From NCBI GenBank assembly GCA_910578555.1, contig CAJTPS010000011.1, positions 62,001 to 126,000 of the forward strand: 64,000 bases of DNA. The letters are read 5' to 3'. Below are positions 16,071 to 24,969 of the stretch, piece after piece. Under the pieces are notes generated by a model. That model made no database searches. It saw only the letters and a list, made by a program, of their open reading frames with translations, and was not told the origin of the DNA. Numbering within the stretch: the first letter of the stretch is position 1; each line of letters opens with the position of its first letter. This DNA is from an uncultured Lachnospiraceae bacterium (GTDB lineage: Bacteria; Bacillota; Clostridia; Lachnospirales; Lachnospiraceae). The position numbers were made by a program, and so were the translations under genes.

Positions 16071-17141
16071 ATGGGTTTTTTCTCAGATTTGAAGGAAGAC
16101 TTATCGCAGGCTGTAAATGAGTTGATGCCGGAAGAGGCTCTTGACGCGGCGATGGCAGGCGATGCAGAGGCGAAAGAGGCGCTGACGGATGATAAGACGG
16201 CAGAAACAGTGGATTCCGTAGATTTAATCAGCATGCTGGATAAATTAGAGGATCTGGACACGGCGGACGAGACATTAGAGGAGGAACTTGTTTTGCCCGA
16301 AAGCCTGGCGGACGACATAGCGCCGTCTGCAGAGCCGGAGCCCGAAGCGGAAATTATGCCGGAAGTGGCGGACTTACCGGAAACGGAAGTGCAGGAGCCA
16401 GAACTGCCGGTTGAGCCGGAGATCGAACCGGAACCCGAAATGACCGCGGAACCGGAGATAGTGCCGGCCACCGAAGCGGCGGCAGAACCGGAACCGGAGA
16501 TTATGCCGGAACCGGAATGGACTGCAGAACCGACAGTGGAACCTGAACTGACCGGTGAACCGGAAGTACAGTCAGATAATATAATAGAAGGATTATGTGG
16601 AGAGGAAGAGGAGATTATGGACGCACAGACACAAACACAGGAACAGACACAAGTACAGGAGCCGATTAATCGCGTAGCGGTTGATGAGACGGCAGTCGTA
16701 ACGGAAGGAATGACCATAACTGGTGATATTGTATCCGCAGGTTCTATGGAACTGATCGGTACTGTTAACGGTAATCTGGACATTTACGGCAAACTGAATA
16801 TTACAGGTACGATTCAGGGCGATTCCAAAGCGGCAGAGATCTACGCTGAGGGCGCAAAGATCACGGGTGAAGTTCACAGTGAGGGCAGTGTGAAGATCGG
16901 ACAGAGTTCTGTAGTGATCGGTAACATTTCGGCAGCCAGCGCGGTAGTCGCAGGTGCGGTTAAGGGTGATATTGATGTGCAGGGACCGGTTATTTTAGAC
17001 ACGACGGCAATCGTTATGGGCAATATCAAGTCGAAGTCCGTACAGATCAATAACGGCGCGGTTATCGAGGGATTATGTTCTCAGTGCTATGCAGATGTCA
17101 ATCCGTCGTCCTTCTTCGAAGAGTTTAAGAAGAAGAAATAA
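16071..17141 (+). CDS. Bactofilin (polymer-forming cytoskeletal protein) with long acidic N-terminus
   Basis: 356 residues. The C-terminal 130 residues form the bactofilin (DUF583) beta-helix, seen as repeats such as GTVNGNLDIYGKLNI, GAKITGEVHSEGSVKI and GAVKGDIDVQGP. The first 200 residues are acidic and Pro-Glu rich, with many PEPE and EPE units at about 105-175, an unusually long extension for this family. Start at 16071 because GGAGG is at 16058-16062. Bactofilins polymerise and recruit cell-wall enzymes; the deacetylase 18 bases upstream is a plausible client. The role is inferred. Confidence 0.85.
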   Translation: MGFFSDLKEDLSQAVNELMPEEALDAAMAGDAEAKEALTDDKTAETVDSVDLISMLDKLEDLDTADETLEEELVLPESLADDIAPSAEPEPEAEIMPEVADLPETEVQEPELPVEPEIEPEPEMTAEPEIVPATEAAAEPEPEIMPEPEWTAEPTVEPELTGEPEVQSDNIIEGLCGEEEEIMDAQTQTQEQTQVQEPINRVAVDETAVVTEGMTITGDIVSAGSMELIGTVNGNLDIYGKLNITGTIQGDSKAAEIYAEGAKITGEVHSEGSVKIGQSSVVIGNISAASAVVAGAVKGDIDVQGPVILDTTAIVMGNIKSKSVQINNGAVIEGLCSQCYADVNPSSFFEEFKKKK

Positions 17142-17183
17142 GACTTGTAGCTTGTATGATCACAGAGCAGGAGAAAAGAGAAT

Positions 17184-17879
17184 ATGCGGCGTATACTGTT
17201 GAAATTGAGTGGAGAGGCATTGGCAGGTGACAAGAAAACCGGATTCGACGAGGAGACGGTGCGGGGTGTAGCCGTGCAGGTCAAGGAACTGGTGGATGAC
17301 GGGATTCAAGTGGGAATCGTGATTGGCGGCGGTAATTTCTGGCGCGGACGTTCCAGTGAGAATATTGACAGGACGAAGGCGGATCAGATCGGAATGCTGG
17401 CGACGATCATGAATTGTATCTATGTGTCTGAGATCTTCCGTTCAACGGGGATGCAGACAAGCATTCTTACGCCTTTTGAATGCGGTTCTTTTACGAAACT
17501 GTTTTCCAAGGACAGGGCAAACAAGTATTTTGCCAGGAATATGGTGGTATTTTTTGCAGGCGGTACGGGACATCCCTATTTTTCAACCGATACCGGTGTT
17601 GTGCTCCGCGCAGTCGAGGTGGAGGCGGACGTAATTCTGCTGGCGAAAGCGGTGGACGGTGTCTACGACGGCGATCCGCGGTGTAATCCGGACGCAAAGA
17701 AGTATGATGAGGTCTCCATAGGCGAGGTTATTGAGAAGAACCTGCAGGTAGTGGATATGACCGCTTCCATTCTGGCACGGGATAATAGGATGCCTATGTG
17801 GGTATTCGGGCTTAGTGAAGAGAACAGTATTGTCAACACAATGAAGGGTAAGTTTAACGGCACCAAGGTGACTGTGTAA
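17184..17879 (+). CDS. pyrH: UMP kinase
   Basis: Phosphorylates UMP to UDP in pyrimidine nucleotide synthesis. It is an amino-acid-kinase fold with KLSGEALAG at the start, GIVIGGGNFWRGR (phosphate-binding), DQIGMLATIMN, and GTGHPYFSTDTGVVLRAVE, all typical of hexameric bacterial PyrH. The 231-residue length is close to the family norm. GGAG lies 9 bases before the ATG. In many Firmicutes pyrH directly follows tsf; here about 4 kb separates them. Confidence 0.96.
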   Translation: MRRILLKLSGEALAGDKKTGFDEETVRGVAVQVKELVDDGIQVGIVIGGGNFWRGRSSENIDRTKADQIGMLATIMNCIYVSEIFRSTGMQTSILTPFECGSFTKLFSKDRANKYFARNMVVFFAGGTGHPYFSTDTGVVLRAVEVEADVILLAKAVDGVYDGDPRCNPDAKKYDEVSIGEVIEKNLQVVDMTASILARDNRMPMWVFGLSEENSIVNTMKGKFNGTKVTV

Positions 17880-17975
17880 GATGGGGAATTGACCCTCGCA
17901 GCATTCGTCAACTGTCCGTGCAGGCACGGCCGCTTGATTCATTGCTAGCGGGAATAAAAGCTGGAGGATTACAGT

Positions 17976-18527
17976 ATGGATGCAAGACTAAAACCTTATG
18001 AGGAGAAGATGCAGAAGGCGTATGATTATCTTGAGACCGATCTCGGTGCGATCCGGGCGGGACGCGCGAATCCGCATGTTCTTGACAAGATCAGGGTAGA
18101 TTATTACGGTACGCCCACGCCGATTCAGCAGGTAGGCAATATTACGGTTCCCGAGCCCAGAGTCATTCAGATCGCCCCATGGGAGAAAACGCTGATCAAG
18201 GATATTGAGAAAGCGATCATGATGTCCGATGTGGGAATCACACCGTCCAATGACGGCGCCCTGATCAGACTGGTATTTCCGGAACTGACGGAGGAACGCC
18301 GTAAGGATCTGGTAAAGGATGTCAAGAAACGCGGTGAGGAGAGCAAGGTGGCGATCCGTAATGCGAGACGTGACGGGAATGATGCTTTAAAGAAATTAGC
18401 GAAATCGGAAGTTTCCGAGGACGAGATCAAAGAACTGGAGGATAAGCTGCAGAAGCTGACCGACAAATTTATTAAGGATCTCGACAAGCTGGTGGAAGAG
18501 AAATCCAAGGAAATTCTTACAGTTTAA
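17976..18527 (+). CDS. frr: Ribosome recycling factor
   Basis: Splits post-termination ribosomes with EF-G. The 183-residue all-alpha/beta protein shows the signatures ETDLGAIRAGRANPHVLDKI, YYGTPTPIQQVGNITVPEPR, LVFPELTEERRKDLVK and AIRNARRDGND. A GGAGG precedes the start. It follows pyrH with about 96 bases between, and is separated from uppS by two hairpins, the second a clear terminator. Confidence 0.97.
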   Translation: MDARLKPYEEKMQKAYDYLETDLGAIRAGRANPHVLDKIRVDYYGTPTPIQQVGNITVPEPRVIQIAPWEKTLIKDIEKAIMMSDVGITPSNDGALIRLVFPELTEERRKDLVKDVKKRGEESKVAIRNARRDGNDALKKLAKSEVSEDEIKELEDKLQKLTDKFIKDLDKLVEEKSKEILTV

Positions 18528-18530
18528 CAA

Positions 18531-18554
18531 TAAATCGTAATACGGAACGATTTA
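18531..18554 (+). promoter_or_regulatory. Perfect 8-bp hairpin between frr and uppS
   Basis: TAAATCGT at 18531-18538 pairs exactly with ACGATTTA at 18547-18554 around an 8-base loop. No T-tract follows, so it is not itself a terminator. It stands 18 bases before the terminator at 18573 and could influence its folding. Confidence 0.5.
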
Positions 18555-18572
18555 CTGACAGACAGAGTAGAG

Positions 18573-18610
18573 AGGGACTTACAGAATTTTTATTCTGTTG
18601 TCCCTTTTTT
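18573..18610 (+). terminator. Intrinsic terminator, or attenuator, directly before uppS
   Basis: AGGGAC and ACAGAAT pair with ATTCTGT and TCCCT around a TTTT loop; TTTTTT follows to 18610. The uppS ribosome binding site begins at 18617, so no promoter fits between. Either it ends the frr transcript and uppS relies on read-through, or it is conditional. Confidence 0.8.
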
Positions 18611-18629
18611 CCAAGTGGAGGAAGAAGGT

Positions 18630-19337
18630 ATGAAGATTCCGAACCATGTAGCAATCATCTTAGACGGCAACGGAAGATGGGCCAGGAGTAAGGGGATGCC
18701 GCGCAATTACGGGCATGTCCAGGGAGCCAAGACGGTGGAGATGATCTGTGAGGAGGCATACCGCATGGGTATACAATATCTGACGGTATATGCTTTCAGT
18801 ACGGAGAACTGGAACAGACCTGAAGATGAGGTGAATGCTTTGATGGGGCTTCTGCGCAATTATATGAAGACCTGTCTGAAAACGGCAGCTAAAAATGACA
18901 TGTGTGTTCGTATCATCGGAGAAAAAAGCAGACTGGATGAGGATATCAGAAGACGTATGGAGGAACTGGAGCGGGCGACTAAGGATAATACCGGACTTCA
19001 TTTCCAGATTGCCATTAATTATGGAGGCAGGGATGAGATCGTTCGCGCTGTGCGGCGGTTGACCGAGGACGTTCAGGCGGGGCATCTGAAAGCGGAGGAT
19101 ATAACGGAGCAGATGATCAGTGATCTGCTGGATACGCATGGTCTGCCGGAGCCGGATCTTTTGATCCGTACCTGCAACGAGCAGCGCATCTCCAATTTCC
19201 TGTTGTGGCAGCTTGCCTATACAGAACTGTATTTTACGCCTGTGGCATGGCCGGACTTCTCGAAAGAAGAATTAGAGAAGGCGGTCGAGGCATATAATAA
19301 GAGAGACAGACGATATGGTCTGGTTAAGGATGAGTAG
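18630..19337 (+). CDS. uppS: Undecaprenyl diphosphate synthase
   Basis: cis-prenyltransferase that makes the C55 lipid carrier for wall glycans. The start HVAIILDGNGRWA contains catalytic D12 and is followed by GHVQGAKTV, YAFSTENWNRP and, near the end, ELYFTPVAWPDF. Length is 235 residues. Start at ATG 18630 because GGAGG lies at 18617-18621; a GTG at 18615 overlaps it. It overlaps or abuts cdsA, as in many bacteria. Confidence 0.96.
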   Translation: MKIPNHVAIILDGNGRWARSKGMPRNYGHVQGAKTVEMICEEAYRMGIQYLTVYAFSTENWNRPEDEVNALMGLLRNYMKTCLKTAAKNDMCVRIIGEKSRLDEDIRRRMEELERATKDNTGLHFQIAINYGGRDEIVRAVRRLTEDVQAGHLKAEDITEQMISDLLDTHGLPEPDLLIRTCNEQRISNFLLWQLAYTELYFTPVAWPDFSKEELEKAVEAYNKRDRRYGLVKDE

Positions 19338-19347
19338 GAGGACGGAC

Positions 19348-20226
19348 ATGTTTGTTACGAGACTGATAAGCGGTATCTTGTTGGTGATCATCGCACTGGC
19401 AACGATTCTGGCAGGCGGCGGCGTACTGGCGGTCACGCTCTGCCTGATCTCTCTGATTGCGTACCGGGAACTGACGAAAGCCTGTAATATACATACGGAA
19501 GGAAAGAAATGGAATGCGCTTGAACTGGCGGGGACAGTGCTTACTGTGGCTTATTATGCGATGCTGCTCATGACACTGTATTATGGCATGGAGAACGGAG
19601 ACGGGGTGCAGACGGTGTATCCGGTCGTTATGATTGCGGTGGTGGCCGGGCTGATATTATTTCTGTTTATATATGTGTTTGCCTTTCCACGCTATCAGGC
19701 GCCGCAGGTGATGGCGGCTATGTTTTCCTGGCTGTATGCACCGGTGCTGCTTTCCTTTATCTACCTGATCAGGGAGGGCTTTTCCTACGGCAATTACCTT
19801 GTGTGGTTTGTTTTCCTGTGTTCGTGGGGAAGTGATACATGCGCCTATGCGGTGGGGGTGTTGATCGGCAGGCACAAGATGACGCCGAAACTGAGTCCGA
19901 AGAAATCTATAGAGGGTGCAGTCGGCGGCGTGCTTGGTGCGGCGTTACTGTGTATGCTCTATGTGTATTTTGCCGTTAACAGATACACGGATGCTGCGCT
20001 GCCATTGCCGATAGCGGCTCTGCTCGGCGCTGCAGGCGCGCTGGTGTCCATGATCGGTGATCTGGCGGCATCTGCGATCAAGAGGGACCATGATATTAAG
20101 GATTACGGCAGGCTGATTCCGGGGCATGGCGGCATTATGGATCGTTTTGACAGCGTGATCATTGCCGCGCCGCTTATTTTCATCGGACTTGTTATGATCG
20201 GCAGTGTGACCGGAGCTTATCTGTAA
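19348..20226 (+). CDS. cdsA: Phosphatidate cytidylyltransferase
   Basis: Integral membrane enzyme converting phosphatidate and CTP to CDP-diacylglycerol for phospholipid synthesis. The protein has about 8 hydrophobic segments and ends with the family signature: SPKKSIEGAVGG, IGDLAASAIKRDHDIKDYG and IPGHGGIMDRFDS. Start at 19348, with AGGAGG just before it; an in-frame ATG at 19315 lies inside uppS and lacks a site. The length of 292 residues is normal. Confidence 0.95.
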   Translation: MFVTRLISGILLVIIALATILAGGGVLAVTLCLISLIAYRELTKACNIHTEGKKWNALELAGTVLTVAYYAMLLMTLYYGMENGDGVQTVYPVVMIAVVAGLILFLFIYVFAFPRYQAPQVMAAMFSWLYAPVLLSFIYLIREGFSYGNYLVWFVFLCSWGSDTCAYAVGVLIGRHKMTPKLSPKKSIEGAVGGVLGAALLCMLYVYFAVNRYTDAALPLPIAALLGAAGALVSMIGDLAASAIKRDHDIKDYGRLIPGHGGIMDRFDSVIIAAPLIFIGLVMIGSVTGAYL

Positions 20227-20242
20227 GAGTGGAGAATACAAA

Positions 20243-21391
20243 ATGAAAAAGATAGCGATACTGGGTTCTACCGGTTCGATCGGGACACAGACACTGGAGA
20301 TCGTAAGAAAAGAATCGGATCTGCAGGTGGTGGCTCTGGCGGCCGGCGCAAACGTAGAACTGATGGAAAAGCAGGTAAGAGAGTTTAGACCGTCGCTCGT
20401 GGCGATGTGGACAGAGGAGGCAGCCAGCGATCTGCGGGTGCGGCTGGGCGATCTGCCTGTAAGAATAACATATGGTATGGATGGATTGCTGGAAGTGGCA
20501 GTCTGTGAAGAATCCGAGGTATTGGTGACCGCAATTGTGGGCATGATTGGAATAAGGCCGACGATCGCCGCGATCGAGCACGGTAAGACGATCGCGCTTG
20601 CCAACAAGGAAACGCTGGTGACGGCAGGGCATATTATCATGCCGCTGGCGGCCAAGAAGAATGTCTCCATTCTTCCCGTGGACAGTGAGCACAGCGCGAT
20701 CTTCCAGTCCATGCACGGAGAGAACAGAGCGCGGGTAGAGAAGATTCTGCTCACGGCTTCCGGCGGGCCTTTCCGGGGGAAAACGAGAGAAGAACTGGCT
20801 TCCATGACGGTGGAGGACGCGCTGAATCATCCCAACTGGTCCATGGGGAAAAAGGTGACGATCGATTCGGCATCTCTTGTAAATAAAGGGCTGGAAGTGA
20901 TGGAAGCCAAATGGCTGTTTGATGTGGAACTGGAGCAGATTCAGGTGGTGGTTCATCCGCAGAGTATCATTCATTCAGCGGTACAATATGCGGACGGCGG
21001 GATCATGGCACAGCTTGGTATGCCGGATATGAAACTGCCGATCCAGTACGCGCTTTTTTATCCGGATAGAAGACCGATGGATACGGAGCGGGTGGATTTC
21101 TTCCGGTTAAGACAGCTTACGTTCGAGGAGCCGGATACGGATACGTTCCGTGGGCTTTGGCTTGCCTTTCAGGCGGCGAGGCGTGGGGGAAGCCTGCCCA
21201 CAGTGTTTAATGCGGCGAATGAGAAGGCGGTGGCACTGTTTTTGCAGAAGAAGATTTCGTTCCTGCAGATTCCGGAACTGATCGAGGCTTCGATGGAGCA
21301 TCATCGCACGATAGACGCTCCGACGGTGGAACAGATTCTGGAAGCCGAGGCGGAGACTTATGAATATATTAAGCAGAAGTTTGGAGAGTAG
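20243..21391 (+). CDS. dxr: 1-deoxy-D-xylulose 5-phosphate reductoisomerase
   Basis: Second step of the MEP isoprenoid pathway: NADPH-dependent conversion of DXP to MEP. The NADPH loop is GSTGSIGTQTLE at the N-terminus; LANKETLVTAG, PVDSEHSAIFQ, TASGGPFRG and NWSMGKKVTIDSASL are active-site and metal-binding blocks; VHPQSIIHS follows. Length 382. ispG, a later enzyme of the same pathway, is at 26272 in this window. uppS in the same operon uses the pathway's product. Confidence 0.97.
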   Translation: MKKIAILGSTGSIGTQTLEIVRKESDLQVVALAAGANVELMEKQVREFRPSLVAMWTEEAASDLRVRLGDLPVRITYGMDGLLEVAVCEESEVLVTAIVGMIGIRPTIAAIEHGKTIALANKETLVTAGHIIMPLAAKKNVSILPVDSEHSAIFQSMHGENRARVEKILLTASGGPFRGKTREELASMTVEDALNHPNWSMGKKVTIDSASLVNKGLEVMEAKWLFDVELEQIQVVVHPQSIIHSAVQYADGGIMAQLGMPDMKLPIQYALFYPDRRPMDTERVDFFRLRQLTFEEPDTDTFRGLWLAFQAARRGGSLPTVFNAANEKAVALFLQKKISFLQIPELIEASMEHHRTIDAPTVEQILEAEAETYEYIKQKFGE

Positions 21392-21433
21392 CCTGCTGCC
21401 GGGCAGCGGACTATTCTGACATGGAGGATTACA

Positions 21434-22576
21434 TTGATCAGGACAATTATTCTATTTCTCATTATTTTCGGTGTCGTGGTGATTTCCCATGAGTTCGGAC
21501 ATTTCATTATCGCCAGAAAGAACGGCATTCGGGTGCTTGAATTTTCCGTGGGTATGGGTCCCACACTTTTTGCTTACACTAAAAACGGGGTGAAGTATTC
21601 ACTGAAGCTGCTTCCGATCGGAGGTGCCTGCATGTTTGACGGTGAGGACGGCATGGAGGTACAGGGCGGTAAGGAAGCGCCGGGAGATATGTATCGTAAG
21701 GCCGTTCCGGAAGACGGCCGGCTGCAGCAGGGGGAGGCATTTGACCCGCATATGCAGGCCGAGGGCATCGCGTTCAACGAGGCCGGGGTCTGGAAACGGA
21801 TTGCCGCAGTTTTTGCGGGACCTTTTTTTAATTTTATCTTAGCATTTGTTGTGGCGGTAATACTTACGGCTTTTTCGGGAGCGGATCTGCCGGTGATCGG
21901 TCAGATATCCGAGAACTCTGCGGCCGAGCAGGCGGGACTGCGCGCCGGAGATGTGATCACGCAGATCAACGGGGAGAAAATTCATTTCTACCGGGAGGTA
22001 GCGGTGATTTCCTCCATGAATAAGGGCGAGCCGCTGGAAATACATTACAAGCGCGGAGACGAATCGGGGGTGGCGCAGGTAACGCCGACCTATGACGAGC
22101 AGGCGGGACGCTATTATATGGGTATCCGTCCGGCAGGGGAATATCTGGAGTGCAATCCGCTGCAGGTATTTCAGTACGGGTTCTATGAGGTGGAATATTA
22201 TGTCAAGACGACCTATAAGAGTCTGGGGATGCTGCTTCGCGGGCAGGTGACGAAGGACGAAGTGTCGGGACCGATCGGCATAGCGCAGTTTGTAGGCGAG
22301 AGCTATGATCAAGTAGAGAAAAGTGCAGGCACGGCTTCCGCGCTTCTGACGATGTTAGAGATTATGGTGCTGTTGTCTGTGAATCTGGGTATCCTGAATC
22401 TGCTGCCGCTTCCGGCGCTGGACGGCGGCAGGCTGTTATTTATGTTTATAGAGGTTATCAGGGGCAAACCGATCGCACCGGAGAAGGAAGGGCTGATTCA
22501 CTTTGCAGGACTCGTGGTGTTTATGGTTCTGATGGTGTTTATCATGTATAATGATATTATGAAGCTGATTCACTAG
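21434..22576 (+). CDS. rseP: Site-2 protease RseP/RasP
   Basis: Intramembrane zinc metalloprotease that cleaves membrane segments of anti-sigma factors and signal peptides. The first membrane helix carries HEFGH (H19, E20, H23); a PDZ domain (AAEQAGLRAGDVITQING) lies in the middle; the second metal motif is in NLLPLPALDGGRL near the end. The start is TTG at 21434, supported by GGAGG at 21423-21427. The 380-residue length is usual. dxr-rseP adjacency is common in Firmicutes. Confidence 0.95.
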   Translation: MIRTIILFLIIFGVVVISHEFGHFIIARKNGIRVLEFSVGMGPTLFAYTKNGVKYSLKLLPIGGACMFDGEDGMEVQGGKEAPGDMYRKAVPEDGRLQQGEAFDPHMQAEGIAFNEAGVWKRIAAVFAGPFFNFILAFVVAVILTAFSGADLPVIGQISENSAAEQAGLRAGDVITQINGEKIHFYREVAVISSMNKGEPLEIHYKRGDESGVAQVTPTYDEQAGRYYMGIRPAGEYLECNPLQVFQYGFYEVEYYVKTTYKSLGMLLRGQVTKDEVSGPIGIAQFVGESYDQVEKSAGTASALLTMLEIMVLLSVNLGILNLLPLPALDGGRLLFMFIEVIRGKPIAPEKEGLIHFAGLVVFMVLMVFIMYNDIMKLIH

Positions 22577-22627
22577 CGTGAAGATAAGTATGCCGTGTGT
22601 ATCGACAGGGAGAGGAACAGAATACGA

Positions 22628-23959
22628 ATGAATAACGAGTGGTTTGAAACAGTGTCGGTTCATAAGGCATACTTGAAATTTTCCCTGCCTGTCGTGTGCG
22701 GACTGATGATCTCGCTGGTCTACAATATGGTGGACACATGGTTTATTGCCAGAACCGGCAATACGGATCTGGTTGCCGGCGTTGCGCTGGGTGCGCCGAT
22801 CTTTATACTGATGGTTGCGATCGGAGATATGTTTGGCCTGGGCGGTGCATCTGTGATATCCAGACTGTTCGGGCAGCATAAAGATGACGAAGGCAGAAAG
22901 ATCAGTATTTTCTGTTTCTATGCAGCAATCATAGTAGGCGTTATGGTTGCGGTGCTCATGCTTGTATTCAAAGGACCTGTTCTGCAGCTGCTGGGAGCCG
23001 GCCAGGATACGATGATGTATGCATCCAGTTATTATACCGGTATTGTGCTGGGCGCGCCTTTGATTATTGTCTCGTTTACGCCCAATAATCAGCTTCGCAC
23101 AGAAGGACTTGCCACACAGTCCATGATTGGCGGTGCGATCGGTTCGGTGGTCAATATCATATTAGACCCGCTGTTTATCTTCGGCCTCGGATGGGGCGCG
23201 GCGGGCGCGGCAGCCGCTACCGTGCTTGGTTATGTCTGTACGGATACATATTATGTATATCTTTTGCTTCGTAAAACGAAAAAGCTGTCCGCAGATATCA
23301 GGGAGTTTCGGGTAGTTCCTTCGGAGGTACTGCAGATTCTGGCGATCGGCATTCCCGCGTGTATCACGAACTTGTGTCAGAGTTTTGGCATGACGATACT
23401 GAACCGGTTCCTGCTTCCTTACGGAAATGACAAGGTGGCGGCCATGGGAATCGTGACGAAGACGAATCTGATTGCCGCCTTTATCATTATCGGATTTGCT
23501 TTTGGTGCGCAGCCGCTGATCGGTTATAACTACGGTGCAGGGAACCGGGACAGGTTGAAGAAAATACTGCGGTTCGGCTATGGCTTTGAGTGCTGTATTG
23601 CACTTGCGATATCAGGGTTCATGGCACTTGCTGCGCCGTATCTGCTCAGGCTGTTTATTGATGACGCACATATTGCTGCAATCGGTACGCACATGCTGCG
23701 TCTGCAGCAGATCGGCATGGTATTTATGGCGATCGTGCTTGTGACGACAGTTACTTTTCAGGCGGCGGGTAAAGCGTTGGGGGCGTTTATGCTGTCGGCC
23801 GGCAGACAGGGGTTCATTTTCGTGGCAGTCATTTGTACGGCATCAAGCTTATATGGATATACCGGCGTGCTGATTTCCCAGCCGGTCTCCGACGCGCTTA
23901 CGGCAATGCTGGCGGTCGTACTGTTTGCGGGGAGTGTTTATCAGGAAATAAAAGAATAA
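22628..23959 (+). CDS. MATE family efflux transporter
   Basis: Cation-driven multidrug/toxin exporter in the membrane. The 443-residue protein has the usual 12 hydrophobic segments in two halves, with LPVVCGLMISLVYNMVDTWF at the start, GLGGASVISRLFGQ in helix 2-3, and FGAQPLIGYNYGAGN in the second half, all MATE hallmarks. Start placed at ATG 22628; an in-frame ATG at 22595 is possible but would add 11 hydrophilic residues. The substrate cannot be told. It follows rseP by 51 bases. Confidence 0.93.
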   Translation: MNNEWFETVSVHKAYLKFSLPVVCGLMISLVYNMVDTWFIARTGNTDLVAGVALGAPIFILMVAIGDMFGLGGASVISRLFGQHKDDEGRKISIFCFYAAIIVGVMVAVLMLVFKGPVLQLLGAGQDTMMYASSYYTGIVLGAPLIIVSFTPNNQLRTEGLATQSMIGGAIGSVVNIILDPLFIFGLGWGAAGAAAATVLGYVCTDTYYVYLLLRKTKKLSADIREFRVVPSEVLQILAIGIPACITNLCQSFGMTILNRFLLPYGNDKVAAMGIVTKTNLIAAFIIIGFAFGAQPLIGYNYGAGNRDRLKKILRFGYGFECCIALAISGFMALAAPYLLRLFIDDAHIAAIGTHMLRLQQIGMVFMAIVLVTTVTFQAAGKALGAFMLSAGRQGFIFVAVICTASSLYGYTGVLISQPVSDALTAMLAVVLFAGSVYQEIKE

Positions 23960-24048
23960 AGTCTGGCGGCGGAATGCGTAATCCGGCATGGTGTGAACTG
24001 TAACCGGGTATCGGCAATGAATCTGCATATTGCATTTCGCTTCCATAT

Positions 24049-24114
24049 ACTATATACTGTCTCTGTCAGGTTTCGTTCGAAACCCAGCAGTATATGGTTC
24101 AGCGGGGTTCCCGC
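24049..24114 (+). promoter_or_regulatory. Two-hairpin structured element upstream of the PP2C gene
   Basis: ACTATATACTG at 24049-24059 pairs with CAGTATATGGT at 24088-24098 (one G-U pair). Inside it GGTTTCG at 24069-24075 pairs exactly with CGAAACC at 24078-24084. A second hairpin, GCGGG 24102-24106 with CCCGC 24110-24114, follows. No T-tract follows either. It could be a processed or regulatory leader, or the end of the MATE transcript. I do not recognise a known riboswitch. Confidence 0.5.
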
Positions 24115-24187
24115 AGAATTTCAAGTGTAATATGAGTTTGTGATATAGGAAAACGTAACCTCTCAGGAGTGTGCGATTGGAGGAACA

Positions 24188-24928
24188 ATGCGCTATTTGA
24201 CAGGTGTATATTGGGAACGTGGCAGGAGAGCGATGCGTAATCAGGATTCGGTCGTTCTGCTGCAGGTGCTGACGGCAAGAGGCAGAGTGCTGATGGCGGC
24301 GGTCTGTGACGGGATGGGCGGTCTGGAACAGGGGGAGACGGCGAGCGGCTACGTGACGAGGCGGCTGCAGGAATGGTTCTATGCGTCGCTGCTGCGGGCG
24401 ATCCGGAAGAGGAAAGCTTATTGGATCATCAGACGGTCTGTAGAGCGGCTGGTGTACGACATGCAGGAGCAGTTGTCACGGTATGCCGGGCAGGAAGAGA
24501 TATGCCTGGGAAGTACCATGACCGTGCTTGTTCTGTGGGAAAAAACTTATCTGCTCTGGCATCTGGGGGACAGCAGAGCCTGCAGAGTATCTGCGCCGGG
24601 CAGAGGCGGGGACGGCAGAGCCGGTCTGCACTGCATGACGACAGACCATGTGCGGGGCAGAAATCAGCTTACGAAATGCGTAGGAAGCTTCGGATTTATG
24701 CGGCCGGATTTTAAAATGGGATCGTTCGGGACAGGACAGGCGTTTGTGCTGTGCAGCGACGGCTTCCGGCACTGTGTCACCGAACAGGAGACAGCGGATG
24801 TCCTGAACCCCGCAGTCATCACGGAAGAGGTACAGGCAGAGCGCAGGCTGCGGGAGATCGGAGAGGCGTGTATGAAGCGGGGCGAGACGGATAATCTGTC
24901 GGCGGTCTATATCAAGGCCTGCCGTTAG
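24188..24928 (+). CDS. PP2C-family protein serine/threonine phosphatase
   Basis: Metal-dependent phosphatase that likely reverses the kinase encoded next to it. Family motifs in order: RNQD (metal Asp), VCDGMGGLEQGE, GSTMTVLVL, HLGDSRAC, LCSDGF and GETDNLSAV. At 246 residues it is a stand-alone catalytic domain with no membrane segment. GGAGG lies just before the ATG. It contains more Arg and Gly in the middle (APGRGGDGRAG) than usual, probably a surface loop. Confidence 0.92.
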   Translation: MRYLTGVYWERGRRAMRNQDSVVLLQVLTARGRVLMAAVCDGMGGLEQGETASGYVTRRLQEWFYASLLRAIRKRKAYWIIRRSVERLVYDMQEQLSRYAGQEEICLGSTMTVLVLWEKTYLLWHLGDSRACRVSAPGRGGDGRAGLHCMTTDHVRGRNQLTKCVGSFGFMRPDFKMGSFGTGQAFVLCSDGFRHCVTEQETADVLNPAVITEEVQAERRLREIGEACMKRGETDNLSAVYIKACR

Positions 24929-24969
24929 GGCGGGACCTGCCGGGTAAGATATACGATTTGACGCTGTGT

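Noticed and set aside
16440..16560. Short repeats resembling a CRISPR or satellite array
   Set aside because: They are degenerate codons for Pro-Glu repeats within the bactofilin arm, with no spacers. No CRISPR array was found anywhere in the window.
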